From NCBI RefSeq assembly GCF_000169175.1, contig NZ_AAWS01000007.1, positions 62,001 to 126,000 of the forward strand: a stretch of 64,000 bases of DNA. Reading direction: 5' to 3'. The notes below the pieces were generated by a model. It ran no database searches, was not told the origin of the DNA, and worked only from the letters and a program-made list of their open reading frames with translations. Position numbers and translations under genes: made by a program. Positions 52,301 through 62,197 of the stretch are shown here, in pieces (the first letter of the stretch is position 1; every line of letters begins with the position of its first letter). The DNA comes from Microscilla marina ATCC 23134. Lineage in GTDB: Bacteria; Bacteroidota; Bacteroidia; Cytophagales; Microscillaceae.

Positions 52301-53236
52301 CTGCAAGCACGAAAGCTTGATGCGTATGCTGATTATCATGTAAGTATGGTACGCAGCCTAAGCGCTTATGTGGCAATTGCTACTCAAAACTCAAATGTAT
52401 TCAATCAGGTGAAAATTCAAAAAAGAGAGATAGAAGTTAAAAACGAAAATATCACGGCAAGTATTAACTATGCCAAACAAATTCAACAAGCTATTCTGGG
52501 TAGAGCCAAAGATATTGCCCAGTATTTTAGCGATGCTTTTGTATTGCTAAAGCCAAAAGATATAGTGAGTGGTGATTTTTACTGGAGCACTAAAGTAACG
52601 ACTGAACAGGCACAACAAAAAATAGTACTGGTGGCAGCTGATTGTACCGGGCACGGAGTACCAGGGGCGTTCATGACTTTGATGGGGAGCGATTTTCTGG
52701 ATGACATTGTATGCAAAGAAAAAATGACCCAGCCCGACCGTATACTACAGCAGCTGGAACAAAGAGTAATAGAGCGATTGCAAAAAAATGAAGGCGATCA
52801 GGTAAACGACGGTATGGATATGGCAATCCTTAGTGTTGATCCTCAAAGCTTGACTCTTGATTTTGCCGGAGCCAAAAACCCACTATGGCTCATACGCAAT
52901 GGTGAACTGATAGAGTACAAAGGTTCCAGGTTTCCTATAGGAGGGAGCTCGCAATACCAAAAAATGAAACAATTTGATTTGCATGCCATTGATTTACAAC
53001 CAAAAGACGTGTTGTATATATTCTCGGATGGCTATCAAGACCAGTTTGGTGGCCAAAAAGGTAAAAAATTTATGAAGCAACAGTTAAGAGAATTGTTAAT
53101 TAAGATTCATCAAAAGCCTATGCAGGAGCAACAAAAAATACTGGAAAATACCCTGAAAAACTGGATGAGTTATTTGCCGGAACACAGTGAAGTAAAGCAG
53201 GTAGATGATATATTGGTAATAGGGGTAAGCATTTGA
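49328..53236 (+). CDS. Sensor with propeller, Y_Y_Y, GAF and SpoIIE phosphatase domains
   Basis: 1302 aa. Signal peptide 'MRFWITLYLFCVFFQVSAQ', then about ten 'reg_prop' propeller repeats of the form 'W(I/L/F)GT..GG(V/I).R(F/Y).G', a Y_Y_Y domain ('YKWRLDGLDKEWSP', 'YTNLPPGKYTFRLKARN'), one membrane helix ('WWFRALVALIAGLLIVLGF'), a coiled coil, a GAF domain (about 865-1020) and a C-terminal SpoIIE/PP2C domain with 'AADCTGHGVPGAFMTLMGSDF', and 'LFIFSDGYQDQFGGQ'-like sequence. The exterior part resembles hybrid two-component systems, but the output is a Ser/Thr phosphatase rather than a kinase. It probably dephosphorylates an anti-sigma antagonist or similar protein in response to an external ligand. 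Same output as the next gene. Confidence 0.9.
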   Translation: MRFWITLYLFCVFFQVSAQQYFFRNYSLKAGIPQSEVYTLVNGPKGGIWLGTNGGGVARFNGHKFEVFNKRTHGFVHDQVNQLFFDSKDRLWIGTTTGISRFDGKLTKSFPLPLTASSEISFKFCEDPRKPGRVWSMSILNQKIQYFDGDQVVDFTDQYPKQLKNVPFLNFILLNNGNFLIATGKALLEYNGKVLRESPIALHPKFKGARLNPFLVDNAGNLWLWAAKPPTNGQPATRRLFRYNKGQVKEITLPPQIPPFRVNAIGLKDRQGNLWLTTNRNGVLKYDGKVFQHFSTQNGLPANTTASLLEDSEGNIWIGTIGAGLIRYSGDTFTLFDQEHTKIASNFTRAIYQDGVGNYWIGTNSRGITRFDGVSAVSFFSTAENEVGRVHDFTRIDDQQFLVTTTRKGILKYNGEKFVPANTSYGIPANRGVGVSFRDGDTYWFGVFGLGVIKYSPDGVDTLSAKKHGLINNIITSITKDGNGHMWFGSLRNATGGLSRYDGKKVTTWHKSDTLKTELVMQMTTDNNGGVWIATYGEGVIRHSGGKFSYVTTKQGISDNTIYSIIKDDEGHIWLGVQGGVDKIILDKQAKIVSIKHFRQEDGFMGIENNGKAVYKDAQGNLWFGTLGGVVKYTPNARRLYHQKAKLNIKEVRLFLKKVDWQSDEYKQYAQSINAFFPVPRQLKLPYHLNHITLYFEGISYFIPEKVAYKWRLDGLDKEWSPVSTSQKATYTNLPPGKYTFRLKARNSWGQWTGQDYVYEFEVMTPYWQTWWFRALVALIAGLLIVLGFRWRLSTIKARQKELQRLVDEKTLEVRTQNEEILEKNAELKQQKKEILVQNEQIHLQNEEIQVQRDQLERSFQNVKLLSEIGQKVTANLSVQKIAETFYEQITAVMEVDEFGIGLYDAEQRALVFDLIYVGNDRLPQVTLPLTQTKRLSVHCFLNKKELVSGDVKKDFVNYTSAKDAYIEGSLLSSMLCVPILEGEQALGVMTLQARKLDAYADYHVSMVRSLSAYVAIATQNSNVFNQVKIQKREIEVKNENITASINYAKQIQQAILGRAKDIAQYFSDAFVLLKPKDIVSGDFYWSTKVTTEQAQQKIVLVAADCTGHGVPGAFMTLMGSDFLDDIVCKEKMTQPDRILQQLEQRVIERLQKNEGDQVNDGMDMAILSVDPQSLTLDFAGAKNPLWLIRNGELIEYKGSRFPIGGSSQYQKMKQFDLHAIDLQPKDVLYIFSDGYQDQFGGQKGKKFMKQQLRELLIKIHQKPMQEQQKILENTLKNWMSYLPEHSEVKQVDDILVIGVSI

Positions 53237-53663
53237 TAAATATAACTTATTATGGGAAGTGGCGAGCCTAACTATTAAAACACATCTATTTGTTGAAAAT
53301 AAAGAAATCTGGCAACAAAGCAACAAGCAACTGACGACTAATGGGACAAGCCCAGCTTTTTGTTCATAGACTTTACTACTTTGTGTTGCCTTACAAAGTA
53401 GATGTAAGTTTTTAACCATTAAGTGTTTGATATTAAGCCCAAAAATTACTTAATTGTTATATAAAATTATACTCTACCCAGTTTGTTTAAAAATCCCGTC
53501 CTCACCAACCGATCAAAAGGGCGAAAAATAGTAGAGTAGAATAATAAAATTCAACCAACTGTTGTGTATTCTCTACTCCAGATGTTTTGATTTCACTCAC
53601 TATCGCCATATTTTTTTGTTTTCACTTATAAGACATGCTGTAAGTAAAGCAGAGGGCTACTAC
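53237..53663. other. Intergenic region with one hairpin
   Basis: Contains CTACTTTGT (53376-53384) / ACAAAGTAG (53393-53401), a perfect 9-bp stem with 8-nt loop, followed shortly by five T, a possible terminator of the upstream gene. No convincing ORF; the frame extension 53562-53663 upstream of the next ATG is not used. Confidence 0.5.
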
Positions 53664-56066
53664 ATGACTAAATGGTTGCAAATACTACTCTTTATTTTGG
53701 TTATTATGCTCAGTGGACACTGGGTAAAAGCACAAACTCCTACAACTGACCACTGGAAGAAGGTTAAAGCAGACAAAAAAGGCACCTTATGGGTAATATA
53801 TACCAATAATGAACCTTTTATAAAGGCTGAGCTACAAGGACAGCCGACCGGACTTGAACCTGATATTATCAGGGCTTTTGTAAGGTTTATCAAATCTCGT
53901 TATCAAATCGACTTACAACTACGTTGGAAAAAGTTCAAGCAATTCAAAGATTGCTATAAGGCCATTAAACAAATGAAAGCAGGAGTGATTGCCTGCGCTG
54001 GTTTTTCTATTACCGATCAACGAAAGCGTGAGCTTCAATTTTCAAAAGCTTACATGCCTGATATAGAAATACTCATCTCTAGTCATAATGTGCCTGTATT
54101 TGAAGACATCACCTCATTCAATAAATACCTACCTCAACTCAAAATCATTACCATTCGTAATACTACTTTCGAGCAGAACCTGAAAGACTTGATCAAAACC
54201 AGGGCTTTTACCAACCTTAGCTATAGCTACATTCCTAGCGGAGAAATTATGCGAGATTCTTGTGTAAACAAGGACAATTTTTTGGCTTATACTCAGCTAC
54301 CCAATTACATTATGATGCTGCAGCAAGGAAAGCTCGTACAAAGACAACGCCTTTTTAATGTAGTGAGAGAAGGGCTTGCTTTGGCGTTGCCCCTGAAATC
54401 AGATTGGAAACAGCCTCTCGATACCTTTTTTGCGCAACCCGCCAGCAAACAATTGATTAAAAATATCATCAATAAACACTTTGGTAATTTTGCTACAGAC
54501 TTAATCATTGATGCCCAAAAAAACCGTGATGACACCCACCGTGAAAATCAAATGGTGTCGATGGAACAAAAATTTCAGGAATTATTAATTCAGAAAACAA
54601 AAGAGCAGTTAAAAAGTGAAAAACTGCAAACGCGTATTGCGCTCCTGGCTTTGGCTGCATTGATTGTGTTATTTAGTGTTTTAGGTTGGTTTTTGTACAA
54701 CCGTGAAAAAATAAAAAAAATCGCCAGGCAAGAGTTAGCACGAAAAAATGCTGAAATAGCTGCTCAGGCTGCCAGTATTAAAGAATCTTATCAAAAACTT
54801 GAGTTAATATCTGACCTGGGTAAGTTGGTAATTGCCAATTTATCTATCGAAGACATCATCAAAACGGTATACCAACAAGTACTATCGCTTATGCCCACCG
54901 AAGAGTTTGGGATTGGTATATACGACCCTGTAAGAAAAAGCCTGGTATATGAGGTATACTTTAGTAAAGGCAAACGTATGCCTGTTTTTTCACTGCCTGT
55001 GAGCCAGAGTGATCGTTTGACCCTCAAGTGTTTTACCCTTAAGCAAGAAATAGTACTGTCAGACTTGCCAAATGAATATACCCAATACCTGGACTCGCTC
55101 GATGCGTACGAACCCCAAGAACTATTAAACTCTATGATATGTTTGCCATTGATAGCAGGTGACCAGGCCATTGGTATTATCAATGTACAACATTCAGCAA
55201 AAAATGCTTATGGCAGTCAACATGTGAGCATTTTCAGAAACCTGGCAAACTATGCCATTATTGCCATTCAAAATGCCAAGGTGTTCAAACAGCTAGAGTC
55301 GCAAAAAAATGATATTACGGCAAGTATAAATTATGCCAAACAAATTCAAGACGCCATGTTACCTGGTATAGAGACAATGCAAGCGTTTTTGCCCAATATA
55401 TTTGTCTTGTTTAAACCCAGGGATATAGTGAGCGGTGATTTTTATTATTTTGCTGCCAACGCCGATAAGTCTAAATGTGTATTGGCAGCTATAGATTGTA
55501 CTGGTCATGGGGTGCCAGGTGCTTTTATGAGCTTGATTGGGAATGACATTTTAAATAGTATTATTGAACAAGAAGGCATTATAGATGCGAACCTCATTCT
55601 TGATAAATTACACACAGGAGTGTATACATCGCTTAGGCAAGATAGCAACTCCAATCGTGATGGAATGGATATCTCTTTATGTGTAATAGACAAGGCAACC
55701 CAAACCTTACAGTTTGCCGGAGCAATGAGTTCATTGGTGTACGTGCAAAATGGAGAATTAAAACGATTGGTGGGTGATAAAATGCCCATAGGTGGAGAGC
55801 AAAGAGAAAGAAACCGACAGTTTCAAAAACAAGTACTGGATATAAGTATTCCTACCACTTTATATCTATACTCAGATGGTTACCAAGATCAGTTTGGTGG
55901 CGAGCATAACCGCAAATTTATGGCACCCCGTTTCCGGGAATTGCTTTATAGTATACACCAAACCCCTGTAACTGAACAGAAAAAAAACCTTGAGTCTACC
56001 CTTAGGCATTGGCAGCAAAACAACGATCAATTAGACGATATATTGGTGATTGGGGTCAAGATATAA
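53664..56066 (+). CDS. Solute-binding-domain sensor with GAF and SpoIIE phosphatase domains
   Basis: 800 aa from the ATG at 53664, which begins a signal peptide 'MTKWLQILLFILVIMLSGHWVKAQ'; the longer frame from 53562 lacks a sensible signal. An extracytoplasmic bacterial-SBP family 3-like domain follows (about 45-290; 'LWVIYTNNEPFIKAELQGQPTGLEPDIIRAF', 'CAGFSITDQRKRELQFSKAY'). A membrane helix ('ALLALAALIVLFSVLGWFLY'), a coiled coil, a GAF domain (about 410-575) and a SpoIIE domain ('AAIDCTGHGVPGAFMSLIGNDI', 'LYLYSDGYQDQFGGEHNRKF') complete it. The input domain type binds amino acids or similar small molecules. The output half is a close paralogue of that of the preceding gene. Confidence 0.9.
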   Translation: MTKWLQILLFILVIMLSGHWVKAQTPTTDHWKKVKADKKGTLWVIYTNNEPFIKAELQGQPTGLEPDIIRAFVRFIKSRYQIDLQLRWKKFKQFKDCYKAIKQMKAGVIACAGFSITDQRKRELQFSKAYMPDIEILISSHNVPVFEDITSFNKYLPQLKIITIRNTTFEQNLKDLIKTRAFTNLSYSYIPSGEIMRDSCVNKDNFLAYTQLPNYIMMLQQGKLVQRQRLFNVVREGLALALPLKSDWKQPLDTFFAQPASKQLIKNIINKHFGNFATDLIIDAQKNRDDTHRENQMVSMEQKFQELLIQKTKEQLKSEKLQTRIALLALAALIVLFSVLGWFLYNREKIKKIARQELARKNAEIAAQAASIKESYQKLELISDLGKLVIANLSIEDIIKTVYQQVLSLMPTEEFGIGIYDPVRKSLVYEVYFSKGKRMPVFSLPVSQSDRLTLKCFTLKQEIVLSDLPNEYTQYLDSLDAYEPQELLNSMICLPLIAGDQAIGIINVQHSAKNAYGSQHVSIFRNLANYAIIAIQNAKVFKQLESQKNDITASINYAKQIQDAMLPGIETMQAFLPNIFVLFKPRDIVSGDFYYFAANADKSKCVLAAIDCTGHGVPGAFMSLIGNDILNSIIEQEGIIDANLILDKLHTGVYTSLRQDSNSNRDGMDISLCVIDKATQTLQFAGAMSSLVYVQNGELKRLVGDKMPIGGEQRERNRQFQKQVLDISIPTTLYLYSDGYQDQFGGEHNRKFMAPRFRELLYSIHQTPVTEQKKNLESTLRHWQQNNDQLDDILVIGVKI

Positions 56067-56110
56067 ATGGGGTTTATTGTACTGTAAAAATAAAGTTCCG
56101 TTCCTGTATA

Positions 56111-56303
56111 CAATACTCCGCAGTGATTTTAGTCAAAGTTGTTTGCTGGTTATCAGTCATTGATGAATTTAAAAACTATTTAATTGGGTGTTTAGGCATA
56201 AAACCGAAACACTTTTAAAAATAAAGTGAGTATACAATCTTAAAACACTGGTTTACAGCATTTAACAAGGTGAACATTTACTCGAATCAGCTATGGACTA
56301 TTG
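56111..56303 (-). repeat. MITE-like element, family 1, copy B
   Basis: About 193 bp, homologous to 20611-20822 in the opposite orientation. Terminal CAATACTCC on the left and GGACTATTG on the right form an inverted pair with one mismatch. TGTATA directly flanks both sides, a probable target duplication. No coding capacity. Confidence 0.87.
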
Positions 56304-56409
56304 TGTATACCATTCTAGCCCAAAATAGGAACAGGTATTTAGGGTTTGTTTAAACTTTCGCATTTAGCATGATTTTCGATGAACTTTAAACAAGTTCTTA
56401 TTATCATCA

Positions 56410-56447
56410 AAAAAATACCCCCTGTTTGAATAACTTAACAGAGGGTA
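56410..56447 (-). terminator. Terminator of the 388-aa lipoprotein gene
   Basis: TACCCCCTGTT (56417-56427) / AACAGAGGGTA, 11-bp stem with one mismatch, about 10-nt loop. On the minus strand it is followed by a T-run (A-run at 56410-56415). Confidence 0.75.
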
Positions 56448-56551
56448 ACTTTAAAATATATTGTGTAGAATACTTGAAGATTAATAACTAAAAATGAGTG
56501 TAATATTTATAAGGGTAATTTAGATGTTGTAATGCTGTCAAGCATTAGTAA

Positions 56552-57718
56552 TTAATTGGCCGGGATAAAAAATGGCGTCAAATCTACATTTGCATTGCCA
56601 CCAGCACCATTATAATTGCGATAAGTTCTATTCTTTTCTATTGTATAAAACGAATCAACGTAGTCATCATCATTGGTAAACCAAGCATCGGGCATTGCTT
56701 GAATAATGGCATTGGCAATTTGCCCTAAGGCACTTACTATGGGTACTTCAGTAAGCAAGCCAGTAATTTTAAACACACCATCTACAATCACTGCTACCAT
56801 ATCTTTGTAATTATGGTTGTCATCTTTTTCAAACAACTGTATGTTCGCTGCTTGATAGTCGTAGTCATCCCAGAAAAGCAACACTTGGTTTGGGTAATAA
56901 GTTTTGCCATCTGTATCTAGGTAATACATTGGAATTACATTGATTTGAGCTTCTTTCTGGTTGCCGCGAATACCAGAAGTGATCGCGTATACCTCTGCCG
57001 ATCCACTAATCCAAGGTTCTTTGTCATCGTTCAAGCGAATGCGGTCTAACTTGGTAGTTTCCAAGCCCGAAGCTGTTGTTCTTTTTTTGGCTGCTGTGCG
57101 TTGAGCAAAATTTTGTAACCCCTTCTTCTTTAATTGTTTATTCATGTAAGCAACCTCTACCTTCAAAGCTTCAAAACCATCGGTTTCTACTACTATTACT
57201 GGTACTTCAGGTGCCTTGAAAGGGTCAAGGTACACCACTTCTTTCTGAAGGTTATAAGCCTTTACCTTGGTCCATTCGGCTTCATCTTTTTGGGTAGGTG
57301 CATAGGCTATCAATAGTTTAGAAAAATCTACTCCAGCAGTAGGTTGGTGCAACCATAACTCAGGCACTTCTACATTATCAGGAGCCTCTACATTTTTGTA
57401 AGTAGCTTCTGCACTGGTTACCACTTGGCGCAGTTGCTGCGTAGCCGTGTTGTTTATCCCCTCAGATTTTACCTGGTCTAGTATTGTAGCAAGGGCTACA
57501 CTAGGTTGTTGGGCCTTAAGTGAGTTAATAATGCTATTGCGACTAGACTTTTGATTGAGCAAGTCTACTACATCAAGGGCTATCTTATCTTTGTTGATTG
57601 ATTTACTGGTAGCGGGAATGTTTTTTTCAGGTGCCACCTCTGATTGTTTTTGACAACTTGCCAAAACAGTGATAAAAGCCAGGCATATCACCCAAGCTTT
57701 GAGTTTTAAGATATTCAT
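56552..57718 (-). CDS. Lipoprotein, possibly DUF3103-like
   Basis: 388 aa, ATG at 57718. A lipoprotein signal 'WVICLAFITVLASC' with lipobox LASC and then 'QKQSEVAPEKN'. The mature region has a helical N-terminal part ('DKIALDVVDLLNQKSSRNSIINSL') and a C-terminal beta-rich domain ('ISGSAEVYAITSGIRGN', 'INVIPMYYLDTDGKTYYPNQVLLFWDDYDYQAANIQLFEKDD', 'DMVAVIVDGVFKITG', 'TIEKNRTYRNYNGAGGNANVDLTPFFI'). This resembles DUF3103 lipoproteins of marine bacteria, although I cannot verify the match. Possible role: an exported surface protein. Monocistronic with a terminator. No catalytic motif identified. Confidence 0.7.
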   Translation of the reverse strand: MNILKLKAWVICLAFITVLASCQKQSEVAPEKNIPATSKSINKDKIALDVVDLLNQKSSRNSIINSLKAQQPSVALATILDQVKSEGINNTATQQLRQVVTSAEATYKNVEAPDNVEVPELWLHQPTAGVDFSKLLIAYAPTQKDEAEWTKVKAYNLQKEVVYLDPFKAPEVPVIVVETDGFEALKVEVAYMNKQLKKKGLQNFAQRTAAKKRTTASGLETTKLDRIRLNDDKEPWISGSAEVYAITSGIRGNQKEAQINVIPMYYLDTDGKTYYPNQVLLFWDDYDYQAANIQLFEKDDNHNYKDMVAVIVDGVFKITGLLTEVPIVSALGQIANAIIQAMPDAWFTNDDDYVDSFYTIEKNRTYRNYNGAGGNANVDLTPFFIPAN

Positions 57719-58045
57719 TTTGTTATGTTGTTAGTTTAGTTAATTAATCTTCTGCCAATATTTTTTTTTAAAGTGATAGCAAATAAAAAAAACAGTTTTT
57801 CAAAACAAAATTTGGGTAAGGTTTTTTTGACTATTGGTTATTTTTTTTCTAGGTGGTCAGTTTCTACATGGTAAAAGGTGGCTGATAGTTATTTATTATT
57901 TTTCAGTACCCTCAAAGTCAAGGCAAGTAATTCATTGGTTACCCATAGCTAAAAGCGAACTACTAAAAACTATAGTTTTTAAAAAAATATACTTAATTTA
58001 ACAGTTAACATTACCTTACTTATTTTAAATAAACTTACTTGGCAG
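57719..58045. other. Divergent promoter region
   Basis: AT-rich, between the lipoprotein gene and the APH-like kinase gene. No TAnnTTTG box, ORF or repeat stands out. Confidence 0.5.
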
Positions 58046-59116
58046 ATGGAGCAACCCCAAATTGATGAAGCACGCGCAATACGTAAAGGAGAAGAATTAA
58101 ATACAGAAAAACTTCAGGCTTTTCTAAATGAAGAATTAAATATGGGAGATGCCTCTCTGGAAATTGCCCAGTTTCCGAGTGGTTATTCAAACCTTACCTA
58201 TCTATTAAAACTAGGAGACAAAGAACTTGTATTACGTCGTCCGCCCTTTGGAGCTGAAAAAATAAGCAAAGGGCACGATATGGGCAGAGAGTATAAAGTA
58301 TTGTCAAGGTTAAACCCTGTATACCCCAAAACCCCCAAACCCTTGGTATATACCGAGGACAGTTCTATTATTGGAGCCCCTTTTTATATTATGGAACGTG
58401 TCAAAGGCTCCATCCTAAGAGCCAATCAAAAGGTAGATATGTCACGGCAGGAAGCCCGTATTTTGTCCGAAAATTTTATACATAATTTGGCAAGACTCCA
58501 TAAAATTGACGTAAATGAAACTGGGCTTATAGAATTGGGCAAACCAGAGGGGTATATGCGCCGTCAGGTAGAAGGATGGATTGAGCGTTATAAGAAGTCA
58601 CAGACAGATGATATTCGTGATATGGACGAAGTAATACAATGGTTTCCGGACAATATACCCGAAACCAAGTATACTTCTTTTATTCACAATGACTATAAGT
58701 ACGACAACATAGTACTCAACCCTGAAGACCCTACCCAAATAAAAGCTGTGCTCGACTGGGAAATGTCTACCGTTGGCGACCCACTCAGCGACCTTGCCAC
58801 TACCCTTGCCTATACCACCGAATCTACCGATCCTGAACCCCTTAGAATGTTTGGTATTCGTGCTTTTGAGGGGGTAATGAGTCGTGATGAAACTGTACGA
58901 CGTTATGAGGCAGCCAGTGGTATAAAAACCGAAAACATGGTTTTTTATTTTGCTTTTGCCACCTTCAAGTTAGGTACTATTTGTCAACAGATTTACTATC
59001 GTTATAAGGAAGGCTTTACCAAAGATCCCAGGTTTGCCCCGCTCATATTTTTGGTGAAGGCCACCGCCAAACTCTCTGCCAGTGCAGTGCGTAATGGTAG
59101 AATAAGAGATATTTAA
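58046..59116 (+). CDS. APH-family phosphotransferase (ACAD10-like kinase)
   Basis: 356 aa, ATG at 58046. Motifs: 'FPSGYSNLTYLLKLGDKELVLRRPPFG' (nucleotide loop and Lys/Arg), 'FYIMERVKGSIL', 'FIHNDYKYDNIVLN' (Brenner motif, H-N-D; catalytic Asp) and 'AVLDWEMSTVGDPLSDLATTLAY' (metal-binding D-W-E-M, DP.SDLA). This is the signature of the phosphotransferase family that includes the N-terminal kinase of ACAD10 and putative aminoglycoside phosphotransferases. Members probably phosphorylate a hydroxy-acyl or other small substrate; resistance is unlikely. It is followed 23 bp later by a DUF2071 gene, so the two form an operon. Confidence 0.9.
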   Translation: MEQPQIDEARAIRKGEELNTEKLQAFLNEELNMGDASLEIAQFPSGYSNLTYLLKLGDKELVLRRPPFGAEKISKGHDMGREYKVLSRLNPVYPKTPKPLVYTEDSSIIGAPFYIMERVKGSILRANQKVDMSRQEARILSENFIHNLARLHKIDVNETGLIELGKPEGYMRRQVEGWIERYKKSQTDDIRDMDEVIQWFPDNIPETKYTSFIHNDYKYDNIVLNPEDPTQIKAVLDWEMSTVGDPLSDLATTLAYTTESTDPEPLRMFGIRAFEGVMSRDETVRRYEAASGIKTENMVFYFAFATFKLGTICQQIYYRYKEGFTKDPRFAPLIFLVKATAKLSASAVRNGRIRDI

Positions 59117-59139
59117 AGTATTAGACAAACAAGCTAAAA

Positions 59140-59925
59140 ATGAGCTACCAGGATAAACTCAATCAAAGGGTAAGCACCAACATTAAAGAGGGGCGTTGGT
59201 CGGCCGAAACCACATTAGATCATTTTGCATTGGTAAATTACGCCTTACCTTTGGCTCGGTTGCGTCCATTGATTCCTGCACGCTTTGACATTCCCACATT
59301 TGAAGTAAACGATGAACTTTGCGCTTTTATAAGTGCGGTACCATTCATAGATCGTGATTTTCATTTCCCTCATGTGTATCCTTCACCTCGCTATCATTTT
59401 GGGCAAATCAATTACAGGGCCTACATTACCGACAAAGAAACTGGCGAGGATGTGGTTTGGTTTTTTGGTACAGTGCTGGGGTCACATTGGTATAACCTGC
59501 CGCGTAGGTTATGGAAAATGCCCTGGTATTATGGGGATTTTTCTACCAGTTTTCATTATGACCATAAAGACGGTTACCAAACCTATAAAATCAACATAGA
59601 CTCTGTCTGGGGCAAAACAAGGATAGAACTCAAAGATACAGCAGAGGCAGTTACTACGGCTGAAGGTTTCGATAATATTAGCCAAATGAAGCTGTTTTTG
59701 ACCCATCCTGTTCAAGGGTTTTATTATAGAACCAACGGCAAAATAGGTACTTATCGAGTATGGCATCCAGAAATGCGACTGACCAATGCTGTGGGTGAAT
59801 ATTTATATTTTGAGCCGTTCGAAAACCTCAAGTTATTGTCGCGCGAAGAAATGCGTTATCCTCATTCAGTGTTTATTTGCCCTGAAATATTATTTAGGGT
59901 TGAGCTACCCCCAAAGGAAGTTTAA
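59140..59925 (+). CDS. DUF2071 protein (YqjF-like, acetoacetate-decarboxylase-like fold)
   Basis: 261 aa, ATG at 59140. 'FALVNYALPLARLRPLIPARFDIPTFEVNDELCAFISAVPF' followed by 'HFGQINYRAYITDKETGEDVVWFFGTVLGSHWYNLPRRLW' matches DUF2071, whose members are thought to have an acetoacetate-decarboxylase-like beta fold. The 'HFGQINYRAYI' strand and 'PRRLWKMPWYYGDFS' are typical. No catalytic Lys can be pointed to. Its upstream partner is the APH-like kinase 23 bp away. Function not known. Confidence 0.85.
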   Translation: MSYQDKLNQRVSTNIKEGRWSAETTLDHFALVNYALPLARLRPLIPARFDIPTFEVNDELCAFISAVPFIDRDFHFPHVYPSPRYHFGQINYRAYITDKETGEDVVWFFGTVLGSHWYNLPRRLWKMPWYYGDFSTSFHYDHKDGYQTYKINIDSVWGKTRIELKDTAEAVTTAEGFDNISQMKLFLTHPVQGFYYRTNGKIGTYRVWHPEMRLTNAVGEYLYFEPFENLKLLSREEMRYPHSVFICPEILFRVELPPKEV

Positions 59926-61944
<2,019 letters not shown>

Positions 61945-62197
61945 TAGTAGGTGGTGCTGCTAATACAGAAAAATGGTTGGTGATTGTGGCTGACTCAGTA
62001 CATCCACAGCCAACTACTTGTTACTTTGCCTTGCGCAAGTTATTGTGTATCAGATAACGCGTGAAGCAGGCAGTGTATGACTAAAATCAGCTATGTGTAA
62101 TTACATTCTTTCTTGGCAGCACCAGGTGAAAACCAAGCGCCAAGTACCTACAACCAAGCATTGAAAAGGCGCTATAGACTAAAAGAAAAACAACATA

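Larger units (their letters stand above)
56067..56551. other. Intergenic region with repeat copy and terminator
   Basis: Contains repeat copy B (56111-56303) and the terminator at 56410-56447. No ORF beyond about 70 codons; the one at 56009-56218 overlaps repeat DNA and is non-coding. Confidence 0.6.

Noticed and set aside
53562-53663. N-terminal extension of the second GAF-SpoIIE sensor
   Set aside because: The real signal peptide begins at the ATG at 53664; the extra residues would precede it.
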